In this document: piece by piece, positions 1-5,862 of the stretch
How the letters are laid out: each line of letters opens with the position of its first letter
How positions within the stretch are numbered: position 1 is the stretch's first letter
Origin: an uncultured Ruminococcus sp.
Lineage (GTDB): Bacteria; Bacillota; Clostridia; Oscillospirales; Ruminococcaceae
Reading direction: 5' to 3'
NCBI GenBank assembly: GCA_946404705.1
Contig: CAMJES010000147.1
Location: 1-5,908, forward strand
DNA: 5,908 bases
Notes under the pieces: model-generated
Databases searched by the model: none
The model's input: the letters and a program-made list of their open reading frames with translations, nothing else
Told to the model about the DNA's origin: nothing
Made by a program: the position numbers and the translations under genes

Positions 1-45
1 TATCATAGCCGGTGACTGGAGTTCAGACGTGTGCTCTTCCGATCT
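1..45. other. Illumina TruSeq adapter contamination (left end)
   Basis: Bases 12-45 match the TruSeq read-2/index adapter, from GTGACTGGAG through to CTCTTCCGATCT. Bases 1-11 lie where the i7 sample index and the last base of the index primer would be, so they are probably index sequence. Genomic DNA starts at 46. Translating this stretch gives the known adapter artefact peptides TGVQTCALPI and CSSDL, which should not be annotated as protein. Confidence 0.97.
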
Positions 46-1420
46 GGAAGAGCTGTTCGGCGTTGATAACGTGTTCAAGGCAGGAACAATCGGCTCGGTC
101 GCTGACAAGACCGCTTACGGCTATGTTATGCACTACCTTGAAGAAACGGGTCAGACTGCAACGAAAGCGGAAATATCCCGACTTACTATCGGCTGCACCG
201 GCATCAAGCGCACAACCTCTCAGCACCCCGGAGGAATGGTCGTTGTTCCCTCAAAATTTGAGGTTTACGACTTTACGCCCGTTCAGCACCCTGCTGACGA
301 CCCCGAATCCAACTTTATAACAACGCATTTCGACTTCCATTCACTTCACGATACTATTTTGAAGCTTGACGAACTCGGACACGACGTTCCGACGCTCTAT
401 AAGCATCTTGAAGACCTCACCGGAATAAAGACCGATGATATCTTCCCTGGAGATGAAAAGGTAATGAGCCTTTACACCTCCACCGAGGCTTTGGGCGTCA
501 CACCGGAACAGATAGACAGCCTTACGGGAACGCTCGCGATCCCCGAAATGGGTACGGGTTTTGCCCGTCAGATGCTTATAGACGCACAGCCGAAGAAATT
601 CTCCGACCTTTTGCAGATATCGGGACTTTCGCACGGTACTGACGTATGGCTCGGCAATGCGCAGGATCTTATCAAAAACGGAATATGCACGATTTCCGAG
701 GTTATCGGCTGCCGTGACGGTATTATGACATACCTTATATATCACGGCGTAGAGCCGAAAACGGCGTTCAAGATAATGGAGATAACCCGAAAGGGAAAAG
801 CCCCGAAGCTGCTTACCGAGGAAATGAAGCAGGATATGCTTGCACACGATGTTCCGCAATGGTATATTGACAGCTGTCTTAAAATAAAGTATATGTTCCC
901 GAAGGCACACGCAGCTGCGTATGTTATTTCGGCAAACAGACTTGCGTGGTTCAAGGTTTATTATCCGCTTGCGTTCTATGCAACGATATTTACGGTGCGC
1001 GGCGAAGATTTTGACGCTGAATCTGCAATAGCAGGAAAAGACGCGGTTCGTTTCAGACTGGATGAGCTGAAGAAAAAGGGCAACGACCGTTCGGCTAAAG
1101 AAACTTCCACAATGGATATGCTTATGATAATAAATGAGATGATGCAGAGGGGATATGAATTCCTGCCGATAGATATATATAAGTCGCACGGTACGGATTA
1201 TACGATCGAGGACGGGAAGATCCGTCTTCCGTTCTGCGCTGCGGCAGGTATAGGTGCAAACGCTGGAATGGCGATCTATGAAGCTGTTCAGAAAGGCCCT
1301 CTGCTCTCGATCGATGAGCTTCAGGAACGAAGCGGTGCTACCAAAACGGTCATTGAGGTTCTTGAATCTATCGGTGCAATGGGCGATCTGCCGAAATCCG
1401 ACCAGATGAGCCTCTTCTGA
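46..1420 (+). CDS. polC: DNA polymerase III PolC-type, alpha subunit, C-terminal part (5' truncated)
   Basis: This is the C-terminal ~458 residues of PolC, the replicative DNA polymerase of low-GC Gram-positives; the full protein is about 1,430 residues. From memory of Bacillus subtilis PolC, these blocks are conserved in order: AGTIGSVADKTAYGY just after the junction, KRTTSQHPGGMVVVP, the SGLSHGTDVWLGNAQ block (620-664), EVIGCRDGIM, and YMFPKAHAAAY (890-922). The protein ends in QMSLF (1403-1417), which fits the C-terminal sliding-clamp binding motif of PolC. The OB, PHP and 3'-5' exonuclease domains and the palm catalytic aspartates are missing because the fragment begins at an adapter junction; the aspartates should lie shortly upstream. 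The first full genomic codon is 47-49, and the reading frame runs back into the adapter, so no real start is present. Nothing inside the fragment suggests decay. It stops 161 bases before hisZ, and I see no strong terminator between them. Confidence 0.96.
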
Positions 1421-1454
1421 TGCTGCTTTTATGCGATTTTGCCAAGCATTGCGA

Positions 1455-1483
1455 TTGAATTTAGGTCAGCATAGGTTTATAAT
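1455..1483 (+). promoter_or_regulatory. Candidate upstream promoter P1 (TTGAAT-17-TATAAT)
   Basis: TTGAAT (1455-1460) matches four of six bases of the -35 consensus. It is separated by exactly 17 bases from a perfect TATAAT (1478-1483). Transcription would begin near 1490 and run through the P2 region into hisZ. The region is AT-rich, so a chance match is possible. The correct spacing and perfect -10 make it a fair candidate for a housekeeping sigma promoter. Confidence 0.45.
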
Positions 1484-1492
1484 GCCTAAATT
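1458..1492. repeat. 8-bp inverted repeat AATTTAGG / CCTAAATT around P1
   Basis: AATTTAGG (1458-1465) is perfectly complementary to CCTAAATT (1485-1492), with 19 bases between. As RNA the stem could be extended by G-U pairs. It is AT-rich and followed by TGCC instead of a T-run, so it is not a convincing intrinsic terminator for polC. The arms bracket the P1 -10 box, so it could instead be an operator, or chance. Confidence 0.4.
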
Positions 1493-1504
1493 TGCCGCAG
1501 GCTA

Positions 1505-1536
1505 TTGACAATACGATGTTACTATGTTACTATAAT
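1505..1536 (+). promoter_or_regulatory. Candidate main his operon promoter P2
   Basis: TTGACA (1505-1510) is a perfect -35 box. At the ideal 17-base spacing lies TACTAT (1528-1533), preceded by TG (1525-1526) in extended -10 position. A perfect TATAAT (1531-1536) overlaps it at a less usual 20-base spacing. Either choice places the start of transcription around 1540-1544 and gives a leader of about 40 bases before hisZ. The -10 region lies inside the three-copy octamer, so a protein bound there would be expected to block RNA polymerase. Confidence 0.7.
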
Positions 1537-1547
1537 ACCATAGTAAC
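1518..1547. promoter_or_regulatory. Putative operator: three GTTACTAT octamers (two direct, one inverted)
   Basis: GTTACTAT occurs at 1518-1525 and again directly abutting at 1526-1533. Its reverse complement ATAGTAAC is at 1540-1547. The outer pair extends to a perfect 9-bp inverted repeat (GTTACTATG 1518-1526 with CATAGTAAC 1539-1547, 12 bases apart). The inner pair forms an 8-bp repeat with a 6-base gap. The array covers the -10 of P2. Repressor binding is inferred. TrpR-family HisR/YerC proteins are reported to control histidine genes in Firmicutes and are a reasonable candidate, but I cannot match the motif with certainty. Confidence 0.65.
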
Positions 1548-1567
1548 ACTTTATCACAATGAATTAC

Positions 1568-1572
1568 AGGAG
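1568..1572 (+). promoter_or_regulatory. Ribosome binding site that fixes the hisZ start
   Basis: AGGAG lies 9 bases upstream of the ATG at 1582. The reading frame stays open upstream to a TTG at 1492, but that start would run coding sequence through the P2 promoter and operator and has no matching conserved protein sequence. The Shine-Dalgarno site settles the start at 1582. Confidence 0.85.
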
Positions 1573-1581
1573 CTTAAAGCT

Positions 1582-2793
1582 ATGAAAAGATTTGATTTAA
1601 TTACTCCCGAGGGTACAAAAGACCTGCTTTTTGAAGACTGCGTTGTCAGGAACGAAGTTGAAAAAAGAATTTCCGATATTTTCAAATCCAAGGGATACTG
1701 TGAGATAAAAACGCCCGGAATTGAGTTTTTTGATGTATTCAACCTGCGTTCGCGATATTTTCCGCAGGAAAGTATGTATAAGCTTGTTGACAGCAAGGGC
1801 AGACTGCTTGTTGTTCGTCCCGATTCGACAATGCCTATCGCAAGGGTCGCTGCAACAAGACTTCGTGAAGCAAAGCTTCCGCTGCGAATGTTCTATAATC
1901 AGAACGTATACCGCAGCAAGTCTGCAATGAGGGGCAGGAGCGATGAGATAAAGCAGATGGGAATTGAGCTTATCGGTTCTGACTCAAAAAGAGCTGACCT
2001 TGAAGTTATCACAACAGCCGTTGAAGTGCTTTCCTCCTGCGATAATGATAAATTCCGCCTTGAAATAGGCAATATCGGCTTGTTCCGCAAGCTTGTTGAA
2101 AAGCTTCCTGTTGATGAAGAAACAAGGGAAGAGATACGCAGCTTTATTGAGGTAAAAAACTATCCTGCACTCAACGATATCCTTGATTCTATCGGCAATA
2201 ACGAGGTTACAAACGCATTGAAGCAGCTTCCCCGTCTTTTCGGCGGAGTTGAGGTGTTCGACAAGGCTGCAAATCTTTTGAAGGATAATGAGATCGATTT
2301 GATCTTGGCAGAGCTTAAAGCGCTTTATACCGATCTTCTGACTCTCGGCTATGACGGAAAGATAACCGTTGACCTTGGAATTGTTAACAAGATGCATTAC
2401 TATACGGGCGTTGTTATCAAGGGTTATCTTGAAGGCTACGGTGACGCTGTTCTCTCGGGCGGCCGATACAATCATCTGCTTTCGGAGTTCGGTTATGATG
2501 TTCCTGCGACCGGTTTTGCGATAAATGTTGACGCAGTTTCGGGAGTTTTAAAGCGCAAGAATGAATATAAAGTTCCTGCCGCTGATGTTATCGTATTTGC
2601 AGAGGACGGATATGAGATAGACGGCTTAAAGCAGGTATCAAAGCTTGGTTCAGAGGGAAGGATAGCGATTAATTCCGTTTTTGATACGCTTGAAGAAACG
2701 GAAAAATATGCCCGTGAATTCGGAATAAAGAAAATCATCTGTGTTTCCGATAAAATAACAGAAAAGACCTTGGAGGACAGCGAAAATGTATAA
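1582..2793 (+). CDS. hisZ: ATP phosphoribosyltransferase regulatory subunit HisZ
   Basis: HisZ is a paralogue of histidyl-tRNA synthetase that cannot charge tRNA. In the cytoplasm it joins short-form HisG to make the active, histidine-sensitive ATP phosphoribosyltransferase, the first step of histidine synthesis. The 403-residue protein opens with FDLITPEGTKDLL, typical of the HisRS/HisZ fold. It has a motif-2-like VVRPDSTMPIARVA segment (78-90) and a motif-3-like GGRYNHLL (293-300) followed by PATGFAINVD. The HisRS-specific RGLDYY segment reads NKMHYYTG here (269-276), losing the arginine used in aminoacylation; this and the adjacent hisG argue for HisZ over HisS. About 75 residues follow the core (from ~330) as an alpha/beta-looking tail (VIVFAEDGYE, KKIICVSD), as in longer HisZ proteins of around 390-400 residues; minimal forms stop near 330. 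It is the first gene of the operon, and its last 8 bases overlap hisG. Confidence 0.94.
   Translation: MKRFDLITPEGTKDLLFEDCVVRNEVEKRISDIFKSKGYCEIKTPGIEFFDVFNLRSRYFPQESMYKLVDSKGRLLVVRPDSTMPIARVAATRLREAKLPLRMFYNQNVYRSKSAMRGRSDEIKQMGIELIGSDSKRADLEVITTAVEVLSSCDNDKFRLEIGNIGLFRKLVEKLPVDEETREEIRSFIEVKNYPALNDILDSIGNNEVTNALKQLPRLFGGVEVFDKAANLLKDNEIDLILAELKALYTDLLTLGYDGKITVDLGIVNKMHYYTGVVIKGYLEGYGDAVLSGGRYNHLLSEFGYDVPATGFAINVDAVSGVLKRKNEYKVPAADVIVFAEDGYEIDGLKQVSKLGSEGRIAINSVFDTLEETEKYAREFGIKKIICVSDKITEKTLEDSENV
2772..2776 (+). promoter_or_regulatory. Ribosome binding site of hisG, inside hisZ
   Basis: GGAGG lies within the hisZ 3' coding sequence, 9 bases before the hisG ATG at 2786. With the 8-base gene overlap it points to coupled translation of the two subunits of one enzyme. 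Confidence 0.85.
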
Positions 2794-3421
2794 CGAAAAC
2801 AGAAAACTGCGTATTGCTCTTACAAAGGGCAGACTTGAAAAGGATACAGTCGGTCTGCTTGAAAAGATCGGATATGACTGCTCGGCTGTCCGCGACAAGG
2901 GCAGAAAGCTTATTCTTCCCGTAGGTGACACTATTGAAGTAGTTCTTGCAAAAGCTGCCGATGTAATTACTTATGTTGAACACGGCGTTTGTGATATGGG
3001 CGTAGTCGGCAAGGATACGATAATGGAAATGAGCGGAAAGTTCTTCGAGGTTGCCGACCTCGGCTTCGGCAGATGCAAATTCGCTCTTGCAGGAAAAAAA
3101 GGCAAAAATTTTTACGAGGGTTTTAACGTAAAAACGATCGCAACAAAATATCCGAACGTTTCACGCTCGTTTTTTGAGAAAAAGGGAATGGACGTTGATA
3201 TCGTAAAGATCGAGGGCAGCGTTGAGCTTGCGCCGCTGCTCGAGCTTGCAGACGCTATTGTGGATATTGTTGAAACAGGTACGACATTAAAGGAAAACGG
3301 CCTTGAAGTTTATGAAGATGTTGCACCTATTTCCGCGCGGCTCATCGTAAATACCGTAAGCCTTAAGCTCAGACAGCAGGAGATAGAGAATCTTATTGAT
3401 AAGATTCAAGACAATTTGTAA
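2786..3421 (+). CDS. hisG: ATP phosphoribosyltransferase catalytic subunit, short form HisG
   Basis: HisG condenses ATP and PRPP to phosphoribosyl-ATP, the committed and feedback-controlled step of histidine synthesis. At 211 residues this is the short form, which lacks the C-terminal regulatory ACT-like domain of the ~300-residue enzyme and needs HisZ for function and histidine feedback. Visible hallmarks are RIALTKGRLEKDT near the N-terminus (9-21), the YVEHGVCDMGVVGKDTI segment (63-79), and the family signature spanning 143-168, ending in the PRPP-binding loop DIVETGTTL (160-168). DVAPISARLIVN follows at 178-189. The protein appears complete. The ATG at 2786 is backed by GGAGG at 2772. The gene overlaps hisZ by 8 bases and ends 11 bases before the methyltransferase gene, so all are probably on one transcript. 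Confidence 0.97.
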   Translation: MYNENRKLRIALTKGRLEKDTVGLLEKIGYDCSAVRDKGRKLILPVGDTIEVVLAKAADVITYVEHGVCDMGVVGKDTIMEMSGKFFEVADLGFGRCKFALAGKKGKNFYEGFNVKTIATKYPNVSRSFFEKKGMDVDIVKIEGSVELAPLLELADAIVDIVETGTTLKENGLEVYEDVAPISARLIVNTVSLKLRQQEIENLIDKIQDNL

Positions 3422-3425
3422 GGAG
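3421..3425 (+). promoter_or_regulatory. Ribosome binding site of the methyltransferase gene
   Basis: AGGAG begins on the last base of the hisG stop codon and sits 7 bases before the ATG at 3433. It supports that start and shows that this gene is set up for translation from the his transcript, despite its different composition. Confidence 0.8.
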
Positions 3426-3432
3426 AGGCCTT

Positions 3433-4734
3433 ATGGTAAAGAAAATAGTTGAAGTTACAGATTTTAAAGAGGTATTGGAATGTGTTAATGAGATACAGGA
3501 TATGTATCTGTCATCGTCCTGCGATTTAAAAGCGTTATCCGATAAAATATTATTTTTGTCTGATGCAATTATAAACAGCGAAGAAAAAAACAAGACTAAT
3601 GTTCAGATTTACAGTTCTGCTTCTGTTAAAGTTATGGAGTGTTTATCCAAAAATCAGAAGTTGTCGAATAAACTGTTTTACGAATGGTATGGAGTTGTGA
3701 AGCAGCTTCTTGCCGTATTATTTATTTATAATACTGTGGATGCATTGATTTGTGAATCCGATGATGAATACCTTAATAATCTGCTGATAGATTATTTTTC
3801 AAGCCGTGATAATGATAATATTACTCTTGCACATTATTTTGCAGTCAGAAGAATTGCCCGTCAGGATGCAAAACGTTGTTATGATTTATATATTGAAGAC
3901 TATAAGAAGTATCCTGACTTACTGAAAAGGATTTACAAAAAATCAACCTATGTTTACGATCAATCATCGATTTGCGATGAAATTTACAAAGAATGTCCGA
4001 TATGCAGCAGCGGCGACTCAGAATATTTTTATTGTGCAAATCAGGCTCTTTTGAACAGAAATAATTTTTCACCGGCAAAACTGTGGATGAAATGCAAAAG
4101 CTGCGGTAATTTGTATGCTTATAATTTCCCAATGCAGAAAAATGGCGAGATCAATGGTCACTATACGCGCAAAAACAGTAATGGGCTGCTTGAACCTCGT
4201 AATCTGCTCAATATTTATTCAAATATATTCAACCATGTAAGAGAGATCAACAACGGCAGAAGATATCTTGAAGTTGGCATTGGATGCGGAGAAATGCTTG
4301 CTGTTGCTCTGGAAATGGGATATGATGTTTCTGCAGTTGAAATATGCAAAGAGGATTGTGAAAATGTTTCCGGTGCCCTTGGTGTTGATATAAAATGGTG
4401 CGATTTTCTGAAATATGAAACACCCGATAAGTACGATGTTATTATTATGGGTGATGTTCTTGAACATGTCGGAAAGCCTATAGATGCGCTAAAAAAGGCT
4501 TATGATATGCTTGATGGTGGCGGAGTTTTATGGCTTTCAACACCAAATTTTGAGAGTGCATTCAGTCGTATGAGAAAATTTGCGGATCCAATGTGGAATC
4601 AGGCTAATCATTTTACATATTTTTCATATGACGGTTTAAAACCTTTTTTGGATAAGTTGGGATTTGAAGTAAAACGATACGATGTAAGCAACAGATATAA
4701 TGGTTCTATGGAATTATTTTTGCAAAAAAATTGA
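3433..4734 (+). CDS. Class I SAM-dependent methyltransferase with zinc-finger-like segment, substrate unknown
   Basis: This 433-residue protein has three parts. Residues 1-185 are a mainly helical region I do not recognise. Residues 188-224 hold paired cysteines CPIC (188-191) and CKSC (221-224), probably one zinc site. Residues ~265-433 form a Rossmann-type methyltransferase. Its SAM motif I is LEVGIGCGE (279-287), the acidic residue ending strand 2 is probably E303 (VSAVEIC), and DVIIMGDVLEHV (335-346) and LWLSTPN (366-372) fit the later strands. The end (NHFTYFSYDGLKPFLDKLGF) is typical of the Methyltransf_11/23 group. A Cys-pair module ahead of such a domain is common in methyltransferases of deoxysugar and surface-glycan clusters, so a sugar or small-molecule substrate is possible; this is inference. 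The gene lies 11 bases after hisG and 18 before hisD in an apparently single operon, yet histidine synthesis needs no methylation. Its base composition is clearly more AT-rich than its neighbours, hinting at later insertion. No signal peptide or obvious membrane segment is seen, so it should be cytoplasmic. Confidence 0.85.
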   Translation: MVKKIVEVTDFKEVLECVNEIQDMYLSSSCDLKALSDKILFLSDAIINSEEKNKTNVQIYSSASVKVMECLSKNQKLSNKLFYEWYGVVKQLLAVLFIYNTVDALICESDDEYLNNLLIDYFSSRDNDNITLAHYFAVRRIARQDAKRCYDLYIEDYKKYPDLLKRIYKKSTYVYDQSSICDEIYKECPICSSGDSEYFYCANQALLNRNNFSPAKLWMKCKSCGNLYAYNFPMQKNGEINGHYTRKNSNGLLEPRNLLNIYSNIFNHVREINNGRRYLEVGIGCGEMLAVALEMGYDVSAVEICKEDCENVSGALGVDIKWCDFLKYETPDKYDVIIMGDVLEHVGKPIDALKKAYDMLDGGGVLWLSTPNFESAFSRMRKFADPMWNQANHFTYFSYDGLKPFLDKLGFEVKRYDVSNRYNGSMELFLQKN

Positions 4735-4738
4735 GATC

Positions 4739-4744
4739 AGGAGG
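4739..4744 (+). promoter_or_regulatory. Ribosome binding site of hisD
   Basis: A full AGGAGG lies 8 bases before the ATG at 4753, in the 18-base gap after the methyltransferase stop. There is no room for a separate promoter in this gap, so hisD probably depends on transcription through the methyltransferase gene. Confidence 0.85.
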
Positions 4745-4752
4745 TTACATAT

Positions 4753-5862
4753 ATGTTAAGAAAGGTTTATGCTAACGGAACAGATGAAAAAAACTTCCTT
4801 AAAGAAGTTGAAAAGCGCAACGGCGAAAAGGATAAAAAGGTTGGCGAGATCGTCAGCGAGATAATTGAAACCGTTAAAAACGGCGGAGATAAGGCTGTTA
4901 AGGATTATACCCTTAAATTTGACGGAAAACTTCCGCAGTATTATGAAGTGCCGAGAGATGTTATAAATGACGCGCTCACCGAGGCGGATACGGAGTTCGT
5001 TAATGCGCTGCTCAATGCGCAGGAGAACATTACAGATTTTCATAACCGTCAGAAGGAGCAGGGCTTTATCAATCCTCAGCCAAACGGAGTTATCCTCGGA
5101 CAGAGAGTTCGCGGACTTGAAAGAGTAGGACTTTATGTTCCGGGCGGCACGGCTGCTTATCCGTCATCGGTTCTGATGAATGCGATACCTGCGAAGATAG
5201 CAGGCGTAAAAGAGATAATTATGGTTACTCCGCCTAAGAAGGACGGTACACCTAACAAGGATATCCTTGTTGCGGCTGCTATCTGCGGAGTTGACAGAGT
5301 ATTCATGGCAGGCGGCGCTCAGGCAATTGCCGCTCTTGCTTATGGTACGGAAGAGATACCGAAGGTAGATAAGATCGTCGGCCCCGGAAACATTTTTGTT
5401 GCGACTGCAAAGAAGCTGCTGTTCGGTCTTGTTGATATTGATATGGTTGCAGGCCCGAGCGAGATTCTTGTTGTAGCCGATGAAACCGCAGACCCGAAGT
5501 ATCTTGCAGCCGACCTTATGTCGCAGGCTGAACACGATGTTCTCGCTTCTGCAATTCTTATCACAACAAGCGAAGAAATAGCCGACAAAACTATCGCTGA
5601 AATAGAACGTCAGAAAGAAACTCTCTCACGAAAGGCTATTATAGATCAGTCGCTTGACAATTACGGCGCAGTTATCATTACAAAAACGGTTGAGAACGCT
5701 ATCGAACTTGCAAATGGGCTTGCACCCGAACACCTTGAAATGCAGGTTGCAAACCCGATGCAGTACCTCGGTCAGCTTGATAACGCAGGTTCTATCTTCC
5801 TCGGAAAATACGCTCCGGAGCCGCTTGGCGACTACTATGCAGGCCCGAACCACGTTCTTCCG
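4753..5862 (+). CDS. hisD: Histidinol dehydrogenase HisD (3' truncated)
   Basis: HisD is a zinc- and NAD-dependent cytoplasmic enzyme that oxidises histidinol through histidinaldehyde to histidine, the last two steps of the pathway. The 370 genomic codons carry ERVGLYVPGGTAAYPSSVLM (123-142), the AGGAQAIAALAYGT block (186-199), the VGPGN segment (209-213) and AGPSEILVVAD (233-243). By alignment with the E. coli enzyme, zinc ligands are Q258 and H261 (SQAEHD) and D360 (GDYYAGPNHVLP), and the catalytic pair is E326-H327 (APEHLE). The frame meets adapter right after NHVLP. About 60 residues are lost from the usual ~430, including the fourth zinc ligand, a histidine near the C-terminus (H419 in E. 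coli). After 5862 the frame stays open through adapter as RSEERRVGKECRSRW, which is artefact. The truncation is technical; nothing suggests a pseudogene. Confidence 0.97.

Larger units (their letters stand above)
1421..1581 (+). promoter_or_regulatory. polC-hisZ intergenic region, leader of the his operon
   Basis: This is the only sizeable non-coding stretch. It holds two promoter-like elements, an 8-bp inverted repeat around the first, a three-copy octamer around the second, and the hisZ ribosome binding site, each listed separately. No stem followed by a T-run is visible after the polC stop, so some readthrough from polC is possible. If transcription starts near 1540, the leader is only about 40 bases, too short for a histidine T-box or a leader-peptide attenuator. 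Confidence 0.7.

Noticed and set aside
12..320. Open frame of 102 codons at the left end
   Set aside because: It begins in adapter sequence (TGVQTCALPI) and continues in the wrong frame of polC, whose conserved PolC sequence occupies another frame.
341..1189. Long 282-codon antisense frame opposite polC
   Set aside because: The sense strand encodes strongly conserved PolC throughout; the antisense product is Cys/Arg/His-rich with no recognisable domain and no ribosome binding site was found for it. It is a codon-bias shadow.
1458..1492. Intrinsic terminator of polC
   Set aside because: The 8-bp stem is AT-rich with a 19-base loop and lacks a T-run after it.
1492..1581. Upstream TTG start extending HisZ by 30 residues
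   Set aside because: The extension would translate the promoter and operator, has no Shine-Dalgarno support noted, and the conserved HisZ sequence begins at the ATG at 1582 with AGGAG 9 bases before it.
1421..1581. T-box riboswitch or histidine leader peptide
   Set aside because: There is no run of histidine codons, I saw no T-box-like sequence or terminator/antiterminator pair, and the leader from P2 is only about 40 bases.
1582..2793. Histidyl-tRNA synthetase (hisS)
   Set aside because: The HisRS segment RGLDYY is replaced by NKMHYY with loss of the key arginine, the C-terminal tail is shorter than a full anticodon domain, and the gene overlaps short-form hisG, which requires HisZ.
3433..4734. 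Histidine N-methyltransferase (EgtD-type), suggested by the his context
   Set aside because: The domain layout with cysteine pairs and a Methyltransf_11/23-like core does not resemble EgtD as I know it; context alone is not enough.
46..5862. Mobile element, CRISPR array, tRNA or prophage remains
   Set aside because: No transposase, terminal repeats, spaced direct repeats or tRNA-like folds were seen on either strand; even around the AT-rich methyltransferase gene I found no flanking repeats.
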